Assembly (NCBI RefSeq): GCF_000204645.1
Contig: NC_015422.1
Coordinates: 496,001-560,000 of the forward strand
Length of the DNA stretch: 64,000 nucleotides
Direction: 5' to 3'
Origin: Alicycliphilus denitrificans K601
GTDB lineage: Bacteria > Pseudomonadota > Gammaproteobacteria > Burkholderiales > Burkholderiaceae_C
The notes under the pieces were generated by a model, which worked only from the letters and a program-made list of their open reading frames with translations, had not been told where the DNA came from and ran no database searches. Below are positions 33,817 to 42,570 of this stretch, in pieces (the stretch's first letter is position 1; each line of letters begins with the position of its first letter). Position numbers and translations under genes: made by a program.

Positions 33817-34521
33817 ATGTCCTACATCCTCGACGCCTTGCGGCGCGCCCAGGCTGAGCGCGGCCGCGGCAGCGTGCCGGGCCTGCACACGCCCACCACG
33901 CCCGCGGCCGGCCTGCCCGCGGCCGATGCGAGTCCGGCGCGCAGCATGCTGAGGGCGCTGCTCGCGCTGGCGCTGGGCGTCGGCCTGGCGGGTGGCGCCT
34001 GGTGGCTGTGGCGCACTCCGTCCGCGCCCGCGCCGGTGGTCGCCCCGTCCACCCCTGTCGCCGCCGTGGCGCCTCCCGCGCCGCCGGCCGCCGTGCAGGC
34101 CGCGCCCGCATCGGCGCCTGCCGCCGCACCCGCATCGGCGGCACGGCCCGCGCAGGCCGCGCCGCCGCCACGCCCCGCCCAGCCCGCGGCGCGGGCCGAG
34201 CGCCGCGCTGCCGAAGCTGGCCCAGCCCCGGCTGCCAAGGCGCCGCCCCCGCGCAGCGCGCCGCCGAAGCCGGCCGAGGCGCCGGCTGCGCCCGTGTTCG
34301 CCCAGGCCGACCTGCCGCCGGCCGTGCGCGAGCAACTGCCCACGCTGCAGCTGGCCGGCCTGACCTATTCCTCCAACCCGCTGTACCGCATGGTTATCGT
34401 CAACCGCCAGGTGCTGCACGAGGGCGACCAGGCCGCGCCAGGGCTGGTGCTCGAACGCATAGAGCCGGGCCGCACGGTCTGGTCGTTCCGTGGCTACCGC
34501 TACGCCCTGCCCGTGCAGTAG
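33817..34521 (+). CDS. gspB: General secretion pathway protein B
   Basis: 234 residues. MSYILDALRRAQAERGRG is the invariant GspB start; a membrane helix (ALLALALGVGLAGGAWWLW) follows, then a ~110-residue Pro/Ala spacer. The C-terminal domain (LQLAGLTYSSNPLYRMVIVNRQVLHEGD and WSFRGYRYALPV) is the periplasmic GspB fold. It works with GspA in secretin assembly. The long spacer could span the peptidoglycan layer. No other T2SS gene lies in the window. Confidence 0.92.
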   Translation: MSYILDALRRAQAERGRGSVPGLHTPTTPAAGLPAADASPARSMLRALLALALGVGLAGGAWWLWRTPSAPAPVVAPSTPVAAVAPPAPPAAVQAAPASAPAAAPASAARPAQAAPPPRPAQPAARAERRAAEAGPAPAAKAPPPRSAPPKPAEAPAAPVFAQADLPPAVREQLPTLQLAGLTYSSNPLYRMVIVNRQVLHEGDQAAPGLVLERIEPGRTVWSFRGYRYALPVQ

Positions 34522-34537
34522 ATTTAGGGGGAAATAT

Positions 34538-34590
34538 GCCCGTAGCGCTTGTTCATAAAGCGCTATAAGCTATCAAATAAATAGCGATTG
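34538..34590. repeat. Hairpin repeat copy after gspB, possible terminator
   Basis: Perfect 8-bp stem TAGCGCTT (34543-34550) / AAGCGCTA (34558-34565), 7-nt loop, followed by AAGCTATCAAATAAATAGC. It repeats the stem size and loop of 4664-4686 and carries the AGCTATCAA word. It is directly downstream of gspB and may end that transcript, though the tract after the stem is AT-rich rather than pure T. Confidence 0.6.
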
Positions 34591-34650
34591 CCTGGCAGGC
34601 TCGGTGCCGGTCGTGGTATTCCCGCTGCCCGGCCGGGGCGGTTTCGCGCC

Positions 34651-35442
34651 ATGCTTGCATGCATGAACCAAGACGCGTCCCTGCACCAACGGCGCCGCCC
34701 GCCCACCGCGCACGAACTCGGCGGCATTCCCTGGCTGGGCCTGCTGCAGCCGGCCGAGCGCGAGCGCGCCGTGGCCGCGCTGGTGGTGGGGGACGCTCGT
34801 CCGGGCGACTACGTCTGCCGCACCGGCCGCTCGCCCACATACTGGTTCGGTGTAGTCGAGGGACTGCTCAAGGTGGCGATCGAGAGCGCCCAGGGAGAGG
34901 CGGTGACCTTCACCGGCATGCCCCCCGGAGGATGGTTCGGCGAGGGCACGGCGATCAAGCGCGAGCCTTACCGCTTCAACGTGCAGGCGCTGCGCGCCAG
35001 CCTGGTCGCGGGCTTGCCGATCGATGACTTTCACTGGCTGCTGGACCACTCCATCGGCTTCAACCGCTTCATCATGGACCAGCTCAACGAACGCCTGGGC
35101 CAGTTCATCGCGGCGCGCGAGATCGACCGCCTGGGCAGCCCCGACGCGCGCGTGGCGCGCGGCTTGGCGGCGCTGTTCAACCCGGTGCTCTACCCGGGGG
35201 TGGGGCAGGTGCTGCGCATCACCCAGCAGGAGCTGGCCTACCTGGTCGGCCTGTCGCGCCAGCGCGTGAACGAGGCCCTGGCCTTTCTGGAGGCGCAGGG
35301 CGCGATCCGCGTGGAGTACGGCGGCCTGCGCGTGCTCGACCTGCAGGCGCTGCGCAGCAGCCCGTTCGCGCGCACCGAGGGCGACGAGGGCGCCCGTACG
35401 CGCCGCAGGGCGGCGGCGGGCGCGGCCCACCCTGCGCTCTGA
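34651..35442 (+). CDS. Crp/Fnr-family transcriptional regulator
   Basis: About 263 residues. The effector domain (GDYVCRTGRSPTYWFGVVEGLLKVAI) has the Crp barrel pattern but lacks the Arg-Ser cAMP contact and FNR-type Cys cluster, so it does not look like a cAMP or oxygen sensor. The C-terminal winged helix (TQQELAYLVGLSRQRVNEALAFLEAQGAI) is well conserved. The start could be the ATG at 34651 or 34663; no strong ribosome-binding site settles it. It may act on the genes around it, but no target was identified. Confidence 0.85.
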   Translation: MLACMNQDASLHQRRRPPTAHELGGIPWLGLLQPAERERAVAALVVGDARPGDYVCRTGRSPTYWFGVVEGLLKVAIESAQGEAVTFTGMPPGGWFGEGTAIKREPYRFNVQALRASLVAGLPIDDFHWLLDHSIGFNRFIMDQLNERLGQFIAAREIDRLGSPDARVARGLAALFNPVLYPGVGQVLRITQQELAYLVGLSRQRVNEALAFLEAQGAIRVEYGGLRVLDLQALRSSPFARTEGDEGARTRRRAAAGAAHPAL

Positions 35443-35480
35443 GAACACGTTCTGAATGCTCCGGGCGCGACAATAGCGCC

Positions 35481-36401
35481 ATGCCCGATACGCCCTCCCG
35501 CATCCATCCGCCCGCCACACAGGCCCCAAGCGCCGCGCCGCGCACACGCCTGGTGCTGCGCCGTCCCGACCCGGCCGCCAAGGCGCCCTCCACGGCGCGC
35601 CCGGCGCAGGCGCGTGCGCCTGCGGCGCGGCCCCCCGCGGCGGCCGACGGACGCATGCGCCTGAACAAGCGCATGGCCGACCTGGGCCTGTGCTCGCGCC
35701 GCGAGGCCGACGACTGGATCGCCCAGGGCTGGGTGCGCGTCAATGGCCAGGTGGCGGTCATGGGCCTGCAGGTCGGGCCGCAGGACCGCATCGAGGTGGA
35801 CCGCGCCGCCCAGGGCCGCCAGAGCCAGCAGGTCACCATCCTGCTGCACAAGCCCATGGGCTACGTGAGCGGCCAGGCCGAGGACGGCCACACCCCGGCC
35901 GTGGCCCTGGTCAACGCGCGCTCGCACTGGCAGGGCGACGCGAGCCGCATGCGCTTCGCGCCCGCGCAGCTCAAGGGCCTGGCGCCCTGCGGGCGGCTGG
36001 ACATCGATTCCGTGGGCCTGCTGGTGCTCACGCAGGACGGGCGCGTGGCGCGCCAGCTCATTGGCGAGGACTCGGCGGTGGACAAGGAATACCTGGTGCG
36101 CGTGCAGTACGGCGAGCGCACGCAGGACGTGCGTGCCGTGTTCCCGGCCGACAGGCTGGCGCTGCTGTGCCACGGCCTGCTTCTCGACGGCCAGCCGCTC
36201 AAGCCCGCCCAGGTGGACTGGCAGAACCCCGAGCAGCTGCGCTTCGTGCTGCGCGAGGGCAAGAAGCGCCAGATCCGCCGCATGTGCGAGCTCGTGGGCC
36301 TGAAGGTGGTGGGCCTCAAGCGCATCCGCATCGGCCGGGTGCTGCTGGGCAACCTGCCCGTGGGCCAGTGGCGCTACCTGGCGCCGGGCGAGCGGTTCTG
36401 A
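35481..36401 (+). CDS. RluF-like 23S rRNA pseudouridine synthase
   Basis: 306 residues. A Pro/Ala-rich N-terminal extension (~58 residues) precedes an S4 RNA-binding domain ([25 protein letters not shown]) and the RsuA/RluF catalytic domain with the Asp in [18 protein letters not shown]. The C-terminal [16 protein letters not shown] and [16 protein letters not shown] segments are typical of the RluB/E/F group. It isomerises uridine in 23S rRNA; the exact site is not readable from the sequence. Confidence 0.88.
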   Translation: MPDTPSRIHPPATQAPSAAPRTRLVLRRPDPAAKAPSTARPAQARAPAARPPAAADGRMRLNKRMADLGLCSRREADDWIAQGWVRVNGQVAVMGLQVGPQDRIEVDRAAQGRQSQQVTILLHKPMGYVSGQAEDGHTPAVALVNARSHWQGDASRMRFAPAQLKGLAPCGRLDIDSVGLLVLTQDGRVARQLIGEDSAVDKEYLVRVQYGERTQDVRAVFPADRLALLCHGLLLDGQPLKPAQVDWQNPEQLRFVLREGKKRQIRRMCELVGLKVVGLKRIRIGRVLLGNLPVGQWRYLAPGERF

Positions 36402-36402
36402 C

Positions 36403-36430
36403 CTTGAAGCCCGGCATTTCGCCCCCAGTT
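36403..36430 (+). promoter_or_regulatory. Candidate sigma-32 heat-shock promoter of htpG
   Basis: CTTGAAG (36403-36409) and CCCCAGTT (36423-36430) are separated by 13 bp, close to the E. coli sigma-32 consensus (CTTGAAA, 13-14 bp, CCCCATNT). The start codon of htpG is 69 bp downstream of the -10. It overlaps the end of the pseudouridine-synthase gene. Confidence 0.65.
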
Positions 36431-36498
36431 GCGTGAGCGTTCCGGCCGCGCCGGCAACTTTGCATACCGCATCTTCCCATTCGATTCGCACAACAACC

Positions 36499-38460
36499 AT
36501 GAGCAAGCACACACATTCGTTTCAGGCCGAAGTCGCACAGCTGTTGCACCTGGTCACGCACTCGCTGTATTCGAACAAGGAAATTTTCCTGCGCGAGCTG
36601 ATCTCCAACGCCTCCGACGCCTGCGACAAGCTGCGCTTCGAGGCGCTGAATGACGCCGCGCTCTACGAGGACGCGCCCAACCTGGAGGTGCGCGTGGCCT
36701 TCGACACGGAGGCGCGCACGATCACCATCACCGACAACGGCATCGGCATGAGCGAGCAGGAGGCCGTCGACCACCTGGGCACCATCGCCAAGAGCGGCAC
36801 CAAGGAATTCATGAGCCGCCTGACGGGCGACCAGAAGGCCACGGCCAGCGAGCAGGGCCAGCTCATCGGCCAGTTCGGAGTGGGCTTCTACTCGGGCTTC
36901 ATCGTGGCCGACAGGATCACCGTGGAGAGCCGCCGCGCGGGTCTGCCCGCCGGCCAGGGCGTGCGCTGGACGAGCGGTGGCGCGGGCGACTTCGAGGTGG
37001 AGCAGATCGAACGCCCGGCGCGCGGCACCAGCGTGATCCTGCACCTGCGTGACGATGCGGGCGACTATCTGAACGCCTGGAAACTCAAGCAGATCATCGG
37101 CAAATATTCCGACCACATCAGCCTGCCCATCCTCATGGAGAAGGAGGAGTGGAAGGAGGGCGAAAAGGAAGGCGAGCCCGGCCAGATGGTCAAGACCGGC
37201 GAGTGGGAGACGGTGAACAAGGCCAGCGCGCTGTGGACGCGGCCCAAGAAGGAGATCACCGCCGAGCAGTACCAGGACTTCTACAAGACCATCAGCCACG
37301 ACTTCGAGAACCCGCTCACATGGAGCCACAACCGCGTGGAGGGTAACACCGAGTACACGCAACTGCTCTACATCCCCGCCAAGGCGCCGTTCGACCTGTG
37401 GAACCGCGACAAGAAGGCCGGCGTGAAGCTCTACGTGAAGCGCGTGTTCATCATGGACGACGCCGAGGCGCTCATGCCCAGCTACCTGCGCTTCGTCAAG
37501 GGCGTGATCGACTCGAACGACCTGCCGCTCAACGTGAGCCGCGAGCTGCTGCAGGAAAGCCGCGACGTGCGCCTGATCCGTGACGGCTCGGTCAAGCGCG
37601 TGCTCGCCATGCTCGAAGACCTGGCCAAGCATGACAGGCACGAGGCATCGACAGATGCCGAGGGCGTGACCGACGTGGTGAGCGAGGAGGACAAGGCCAA
37701 GGAGGGCAAGTACACGCAGTTCTACACGGAGTTCGGCGCCGTGCTCAAGGAGGGCCTGGGCGAGGACTTCGCCAACCGCGAGCGCATCGCCAAATTGCTG
37801 CGCTTCGCCTCCACCAGCACCGACAGCGCGAGCGTGTCCTTCGCCGACTACAAGGCGCGCATGAAGGAAGGGCAGGAGGCCATCTACTACATCACCGCCG
37901 ACACCCTGGCCGCAGCCAAGAACAGCCCGCAGCTCGAAGTCTTCAAGAAGAAGGGCATCGAGGTGCTGCTCATGACCGACCGCGTGGACGAGTGGGCGCT
38001 GAACTTCCTGCACGACTTCGACGGCACGCCGCTGCAGAGCGTGGCCAAGGGCGCGGTGGACCTGGGCAAGCTGCAGGACGAGGCCGAGAAGAAGGCCGCC
38101 GAAGAGGCAGCCGAGCAGTTCAAGCCCGTGCTGGCCAGGCTCAAGGAGGCCCTCAAGGACAAGGCCGAGGACGTGCGCGTGACCACGCGCCTCGTCGATT
38201 CGCCCGCGTGCCTGGTGGTGCAGGACGGCGGCATGAGCATGCAGCTCGCGCGCCTGCTGAAGCAGGCCGGCCAGAGCGCGCCCGATGCCAAGCCCGTGCT
38301 GGAGGTGAACCCCGAGCACCCGCTGGTCAAGAAGCTCGACGGCAGCGTGCACTTCCACGACCTGGCCAACATCCTGTTCGACCAGGCGCTGCTGGCCGAG
38401 GGTGGCCTGCCCGAGGACCCCGCGGCCTACGTCAAGCGGGTGAACGCGCTGCTCGTGTGA
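36499..38460 (+). CDS. htpG: Chaperone HtpG (Hsp90)
   Basis: 653 residues. The GHKL ATP site is complete: [47 protein letters not shown] and [18 protein letters not shown]. The middle domain with [14 protein letters not shown] (the catalytic-loop Arg) and the C-terminal dimer domain follow. Homodimeric ATP-driven chaperone of the cytosol. A heat-shock-type promoter lies 69 bp upstream. The start [16 protein letters not shown] is the usual one; an upstream GTG in frame is not supported. Confidence 0.97.
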   Translation: MSKHTHSFQAEVAQLLHLVTHSLYSNKEIFLRELISNASDACDKLRFEALNDAALYEDAPNLEVRVAFDTEARTITITDNGIGMSEQEAVDHLGTIAKSGTKEFMSRLTGDQKATASEQGQLIGQFGVGFYSGFIVADRITVESRRAGLPAGQGVRWTSGGAGDFEVEQIERPARGTSVILHLRDDAGDYLNAWKLKQIIGKYSDHISLPILMEKEEWKEGEKEGEPGQMVKTGEWETVNKASALWTRPKKEITAEQYQDFYKTISHDFENPLTWSHNRVEGNTEYTQLLYIPAKAPFDLWNRDKKAGVKLYVKRVFIMDDAEALMPSYLRFVKGVIDSNDLPLNVSRELLQESRDVRLIRDGSVKRVLAMLEDLAKHDRHEASTDAEGVTDVVSEEDKAKEGKYTQFYTEFGAVLKEGLGEDFANRERIAKLLRFASTSTDSASVSFADYKARMKEGQEAIYYITADTLAAAKNSPQLEVFKKKGIEVLLMTDRVDEWALNFLHDFDGTPLQSVAKGAVDLGKLQDEAEKKAAEEAAEQFKPVLARLKEALKDKAEDVRVTTRLVDSPACLVVQDGGMSMQLARLLKQAGQSAPDAKPVLEVNPEHPLVKKLDGSVHFHDLANILFDQALLAEGGLPEDPAAYVKRVNALLV

Positions 38461-38978
38461 TGCAGCCCCGGACCGCCCGCGGATGCCCGGACATGAAGAC
38501 CGCGCCGAATGCCCTCACCCGTGACGGCCGGCAGGGCCGCGCCGCCGGGGCGCTGCCCTGGGCCGCGCTGGTGCTGGCCGCCATGCTGCAGGGCTGCGGG
38601 TCCGTGGGCGCCGGCGTGGGCGTCGGCATCCCCGTCGGCCCGGTATCCGTGGGCGTGGGGGTGGGCAGCGGCGGCATCAGCGCCGGCGTGGGCGCGGGCG
38701 CAGGGCCGCTGGGCGTAGGCGTCGGGGTGAACCAGCGCGGGCAGGTGCTGGGCGGTGCGGGCGTCGGCGTATCCACCGGCGTGGGCGGGGCCCGCGTCGG
38801 CGCAGGGGTGGGCACGTCCACCGTGCTGCACGACCCGGGGCAGCCCGCGGCAACCCCTGCCGAAGCGCCTTCTGCGCCCGCACAGCCAGCGGCCCCTGCG
38901 CCCGGCGGCGGCGAGATCCAGTGGCGCGATTCCAGCGGCCGGATCGTCCCGGCCTGCAGGGTGGAGGGGCGCTGCTGA
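38460..38978 (+). CDS. Gly/Val-repeat lipoprotein, function unknown
   Basis: 172 residues from the ATG at 38460 (which overlaps the htpG stop by one base) or 161 from the ATG at 38493. After a hydrophobic segment (LPWAALVLAAMLQGC) the lipobox LQGC marks a lipoprotein. About 80 residues of alternating Gly and Val/Ala (GVGVGIPVGPVSVGVGVGS and similar) follow, then a Pro/Ala linker and a short C-terminus with WRDSSGRIVPACRVEGRC. The pattern could form a beta-rich or glycine-zipper surface. No family is recognised. It may be co-transcribed with htpG. Confidence 0.7.
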   Translation: MQPRTARGCPDMKTAPNALTRDGRQGRAAGALPWAALVLAAMLQGCGSVGAGVGVGIPVGPVSVGVGVGSGGISAGVGAGAGPLGVGVGVNQRGQVLGGAGVGVSTGVGGARVGAGVGTSTVLHDPGQPAATPAEAPSAPAQPAAPAPGGGEIQWRDSSGRIVPACRVEGRC

Positions 38979-39071
38979 GCGTCTTGCGCGGCCCCCCCTG
39001 GAGGTATCCCCCAATGGCCGTGGGCCGCTCGCACCTGCACCATCGTTTCCTTTTTGAACGGGAGACGCTGC

Positions 39072-40052
39072 ATGAGGATCAAGACCGTACTGGCCACCGT
39101 GGCCCTGGCCCTGGGTTTTACGGGTGCCGCACAGGCGCAGACGAGTAACTACCCCAACCGCCCCATCACCCTGGTGGTGCCGGCCGGCGCGGGTGGCGGC
39201 ACGGACGTGGTGGCGCGCGTGCTGGCCGATCAGCTGGGCAAGCGTCTGGGCCAGGCGGTGGTGGTGGACAACAAGACCGGCGCCTCGGGCATGCTGGGCA
39301 CCCAGGCCGTGGCCCGCGCCGCTCCCGATGGCTACACGCTGCTGGTGGCCTATTCCACGCCCGTGTTCTACGCACACCACATCTTCGCCAAGGTGCCCTA
39401 CGACATCCGCAAGGACTTCGAGTTCATCACCCAGCTCGCGTCCACGAGCCTGGTGATGATGGTCAACGCCAACGTGCCGGTCAAGAACATGAAGGACTTC
39501 ATGGCCTGGGCGCAGGCCAACAAGGGCAAGATCAACTACGGCTCTTACGGCCAGGGTTCGGCGGGCCACCTGATGAGCGCCTACCTGAGCGACTCGCGCA
39601 AGCTGGACATGACCCACGTGGCCTACAAGAGCGAGGCGCCGCACATCCAGGACCTGGCGGGCGGCGTGGTGTCCTGGGGCCTGGGTACGATCGCGGCGGC
39701 CCAGGGCGTGCTCAAGGACAATCGTGTGCGGCCGATCGCCATCTTCGGCCCCAAGCGCCTGGCCGAACTGCCGGACGTGGCCACCATGGCCGAGCAGGGC
39801 TTTGCCGACCCCGAGTTCAACACCGTCGCCTGGTTCACTCTGCTGGCGCCCGCGGGCACGCCCAAGCCCATCGTGCAGCGCTTGGAGAAAGAGGCGGTGG
39901 AGATCATCCACTCCACCGCCATGAAGGCGCGCTTCCAGGTCTTCGGCCTGGAGTCCGTCCCGGGCGGGGCGGCACAGTTCCACAAGGATTTCGACGCCGT
40001 CGATCCCGTGATCCAGAAGCTGGTGAAGATCTCTGGCGCCAAGGCGGATTGA
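39072..40052 (+). CDS. Bug-family (TTT) solute-binding protein
   Basis: 326 residues. Signal peptide: MRIKTVLATVALALGFTGAAQAQ. Bug features: [53 protein letters not shown] and QDLAGGVVSWGLGTIAAAQ. The ATG at 39072 has GGGAG upstream; the TTG at 39054 is rejected. Its stop touches the stop of the convergent SrkA-like gene with no gap and no terminator. The ligand is unknown. Confidence 0.92.
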   Translation: MRIKTVLATVALALGFTGAAQAQTSNYPNRPITLVVPAGAGGGTDVVARVLADQLGKRLGQAVVVDNKTGASGMLGTQAVARAAPDGYTLLVAYSTPVFYAHHIFAKVPYDIRKDFEFITQLASTSLVMMVNANVPVKNMKDFMAWAQANKGKINYGSYGQGSAGHLMSAYLSDSRKLDMTHVAYKSEAPHIQDLAGGVVSWGLGTIAAAQGVLKDNRVRPIAIFGPKRLAELPDVATMAEQGFADPEFNTVAWFTLLAPAGTPKPIVQRLEKEAVEIIHSTAMKARFQVFGLESVPGGAAQFHKDFDAVDPVIQKLVKISGAKAD

Positions 40053-41096
40053 TCAGGCCGCCAGCGGCTCTTCGCGCATCGCCTCGATCTGCTCGCGCAG
40101 CATGTCTACCTGGCCGCGCCAATAGTCGCTGCTGCCGAACCAGGGGAAGTTGAGCGGGAAGATCGGGTCGCTCCAGCGCCGCGCAAGCCACGCGCTGTAG
40201 TGGATCAGGCGCAGCGTGCGCAGCGGCTCGATGAGCGCCAGCTCGCGCCGGTCGAAGGGGCGCAGCTGCTCGTAGCCGTCCAGCAGCGTGGCCAATTGCA
40301 TGGTTCTTTGGCGCCGGTCGCCCGACAGCAGCATCCACAGGTCCTGCACGGCCGGGCCCATGCGCGCGTCGTCCAGGTCCACGAAGTGCGGGCCGCCGTG
40401 GCCGGCGTCATCCACGGGCGTCCACAGCACGTTGCCGGGGTGGCAGTCGCCGTGCAGGCGGATGGTGGTGGCGTCTTTCAAGCCAAATAGGCCTCCGGTG
40501 CTTGATGGTCGGGCGCCAGCAGCTATCAATTCAAGAGCTTCGTCGCAGGCGTCGCGCCAGGCCGACTGCTGGTCCATGGGGATGGCCTGCGCGCCCAGCA
40601 GCCAGTCGCGCGGCTCCTGGCCGAAGCCGGGCAGGTCCAGCCGCGGGCGATGGACAAAGGGCCGCGCAGCGCCCACGTTGTGGATGCGCGCGAGGTAGCG
40701 GCCCAGCCACTCCAGCACTTCGAAGTCGTCGAGCTCCGGCATGCGCCCGCCGCGCCAGGGGCTGACCGCAAAGTCGAAGCCCGCGTGGCGGTGCAGGCTA
40801 CGGCCCTGCAGCAGCAGCGGCGCGACCACGGGCACCTCGGCGCCCGCGAGTTCGAGGGCGAAGGCGTGTTCCTCCAGTATCTGCGCCTCGCTCCAGCGGC
40901 CCGGGCGGTAGAACTTGGCGACCACGCGGCTGCCGTCCTCCAGCGTCACCTGGTAGACGCGGTTCTCGTACGAGCCCAGCGCCATCAGCCGCCCGTCGCC
41001 GTGCAGGCCCACGCTGGCCAATGCGTCCAGCACCAGGTCGGGCGTGAGGGTGGCGTAGGGGTGGAGGGGCGTGTCGTGGGCGGCGAGCGTGGTCAT
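40053..41096 (-). CDS. srkA: Stress-response kinase SrkA (YihE) homologue
   Basis: 347 residues. Strong SrkA landmarks: ALGSYENRVYQVTLEDGSRVVAKFYRPGRWSEAQILEEHAFALEL at the N-terminus, LHGDCHPGNVLW (catalytic loop) and HFVDLDDARMGPAVQDLWML (metal Asp). In E. coli SrkA is a Ser/Thr kinase that counters toxin-linked and oxidative death. Residues ~189-207 (GARPSSTGGLFGLKDA) are encoded by a copy of the window's hairpin repeat; the E. coli protein has no such insert. The product is slightly longer than usual for this reason. Confidence 0.9.
   Translation of the reverse strand: MTTLAAHDTPLHPYATLTPDLVLDALASVGLHGDGRLMALGSYENRVYQVTLEDGSRVVAKFYRPGRWSEAQILEEHAFALELAGAEVPVVAPLLLQGRSLHRHAGFDFAVSPWRGGRMPELDDFEVLEWLGRYLARIHNVGAARPFVHRPRLDLPGFGQEPRDWLLGAQAIPMDQQSAWRDACDEALELIAAGARPSSTGGLFGLKDATTIRLHGDCHPGNVLWTPVDDAGHGGPHFVDLDDARMGPAVQDLWMLLSGDRRQRTMQLATLLDGYEQLRPFDRRELALIEPLRTLRLIHYSAWLARRWSDPIFPLNFPWFGSSDYWRGQVDMLREQIEAMREEPLAA
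40476..40530. repeat. Hairpin repeat copy inserted in frame within the srkA gene
   Basis: The plus strand reads AAATAGGCC then a decayed stem region, then GCCAGCAGCTATCAATTC. The AGCTATCAA word and the flanks match the intergenic copies, but the stem has lost pairing (GGTGC versus GCGCC). It falls in a loop region of the kinase and keeps the reading frame. Confidence 0.55.
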
Positions 41097-41118
41097 GCGG
41101 CGATTGTCGCGCGCCTGG

Positions 41119-42567
41119 TCACTGGCCCAGGGCGTCGAACGGCAACTGCTGCTTGACGAGGATGACCGTGCACGGCGCGTCGCGCGCCACGCGGATCGGC
41201 ACGGTGTCGATGAAGCGCTGCAGCTGCAGCCCGTGCGTGGCCGCGCCCAGGATCATCATGCCCACACGGTTGCCCTCGGCGTAGCGCACCAGGGCCTGGG
41301 CCACGTCGCCGGCCTCCAGCACGTGGTAGCTGGCGCTGTGGCGCGACAGGTCCAGTCCCGCAGCCCATTGCTTGAGGCGCGCCAGGTGCGTGCGGTGCAG
41401 CATGGTCTCGCTGCGCGCGCTGTCCGACGTGCTGCTGGCCGAGGGCGAGATCACCGTCACGCAGGCCAGGCGCGCGCCGGGGCGTATGCCCAGCGAGCGG
41501 GCCGCCGCCTCGCGTAGCGAGTACAGCGTGGCGTCCGTCACGTCGTCGTGCGGCACGGCCACCATGACGATGGGCACCTGCTCGATCTGGCGCGCGGGCA
41601 GCGGGCTGGGCTGGTAGTGCATGCCCGCGGCTTTGATCCAGCGCTTGAAATGCACGGCCAGGCCCGGCCCGCGCAGGCGCCGCCCGCGCTCGGTGATGGG
41701 CACCTGCTCGGGGTTGGCCAGGTCGAAGGCGAGGTGCGCGGCCGAGGGGTAGCGCTGCGCGGCCTCGGGTTCCAGGCAGCGCAGGATCACCTCCTGCAGC
41801 CATTCGGGCAGGTCGGGGCGGTGCTGGCGCGGCGGCGCGGGCGTCATCCACAGGCGCTGGCGCATGCCGCCCTGGGTGGCGGGCGCGCCGAACGGCAGCT
41901 CGCCCGTGGCCATCTCGTAGAGCATGACGCCGATGGCGAAGATGTCGCTGCGCAGGTCGCCGCGCACGCCCACGACCTGCTCGGGTGCGATCCAGGTGGG
42001 CGAGCCCACGGCCTTGCGCATCTCCTCGGCCAGCAGGTCGGGGTAGTGCGCGTGGCACGACAGGCCGAAGTCCAGCAGCACCACGCTGCCGCCTTCGCGC
42101 AGCAGCACGTTGGCGGGCTTCAGGTCCAGGTGGCACACGTTCTGCTGGTGGATGCTGTGCGCGGCCAGGGCCATGGCGCTGCCGATGCGGGCGATGTCGG
42201 CCGTGTCCTGCAGCGCGCCTTCGGGCGTGAGCGTGCGCGGGTGCTCCTCCAGCCAGTGCTGCAGCGTGCGGCCCTCCACGTATTCCATGACCAGGTAGGG
42301 CAGACGCATCAGGTCGCCCGCGGCCACGAAGCGCGGAACGTGGTGGCCCGACAGCGTGGGCAGGATGGTGAGCTCGACCTCGAAGCTCACGATGTTCTCG
42401 GCCCCGTCGCCCGCCGTCATGCGCGGGATCTTCATGGCCAGCGGAAACCCCGGATTGCGCGCGGCATTGGCATAGCCCACGCGATAGATGTGGGCCATGC
42501 CGCCGGCGTGTATGCACTCGTGCACCACGAAGCCGTCGATCTCGGTGCCGGGCGTGAGCAGTTTCAT
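41119..42567 (-). CDS. Ser/Thr protein kinase fused to a UspA domain
   Basis: 482 residues. Kinase domain (~1-290): glycine loop IHAGGMAHIYRV, Lys in LAMKIPRM, HLDLKPANVLL, VLLDFGLS and WIAPEQ, so all catalytic residues are present. A ~45-residue linker joins a UspA domain (~335-475) with VPIVMVAVPHDDV at the start and MMILGAATHGLQLQRFIDTVP, close to the ATP-binding UspA motif. Probably senses stress or nucleotide state and phosphorylates proteins. It lies 3 bp after a metallophosphoesterase gene, a natural kinase/phosphatase pair (inference). Confidence 0.88.
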   Translation of the reverse strand: MKLLTPGTEIDGFVVHECIHAGGMAHIYRVGYANAARNPGFPLAMKIPRMTAGDGAENIVSFEVELTILPTLSGHHVPRFVAAGDLMRLPYLVMEYVEGRTLQHWLEEHPRTLTPEGALQDTADIARIGSAMALAAHSIHQQNVCHLDLKPANVLLREGGSVVLLDFGLSCHAHYPDLLAEEMRKAVGSPTWIAPEQVVGVRGDLRSDIFAIGVMLYEMATGELPFGAPATQGGMRQRLWMTPAPPRQHRPDLPEWLQEVILRCLEPEAAQRYPSAAHLAFDLANPEQVPITERGRRLRGPGLAVHFKRWIKAAGMHYQPSPLPARQIEQVPIVMVAVPHDDVTDATLYSLREAAARSLGIRPGARLACVTVISPSASSTSDSARSETMLHRTHLARLKQWAAGLDLSRHSASYHVLEAGDVAQALVRYAEGNRVGMMILGAATHGLQLQRFIDTVPIRVARDAPCTVILVKQQLPFDALGQ

Positions 42568-42570
42568 GTC

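Noticed and set aside
32950..34250. Apparent extra genes in the Ala/Pro-rich parts of gspA and gspB on either strand
   Set aside because: All are shadows of compositionally biased linkers and show no motif or ribosome-binding site.
38600..38830. GTGGGCGTGGG-type repeats that could look like a tandem-repeat locus or CRISPR
   Set aside because: They encode the Gly/Val repeats of a lipoprotein in frame, have no constant repeat/spacer length, and no cas gene is near.
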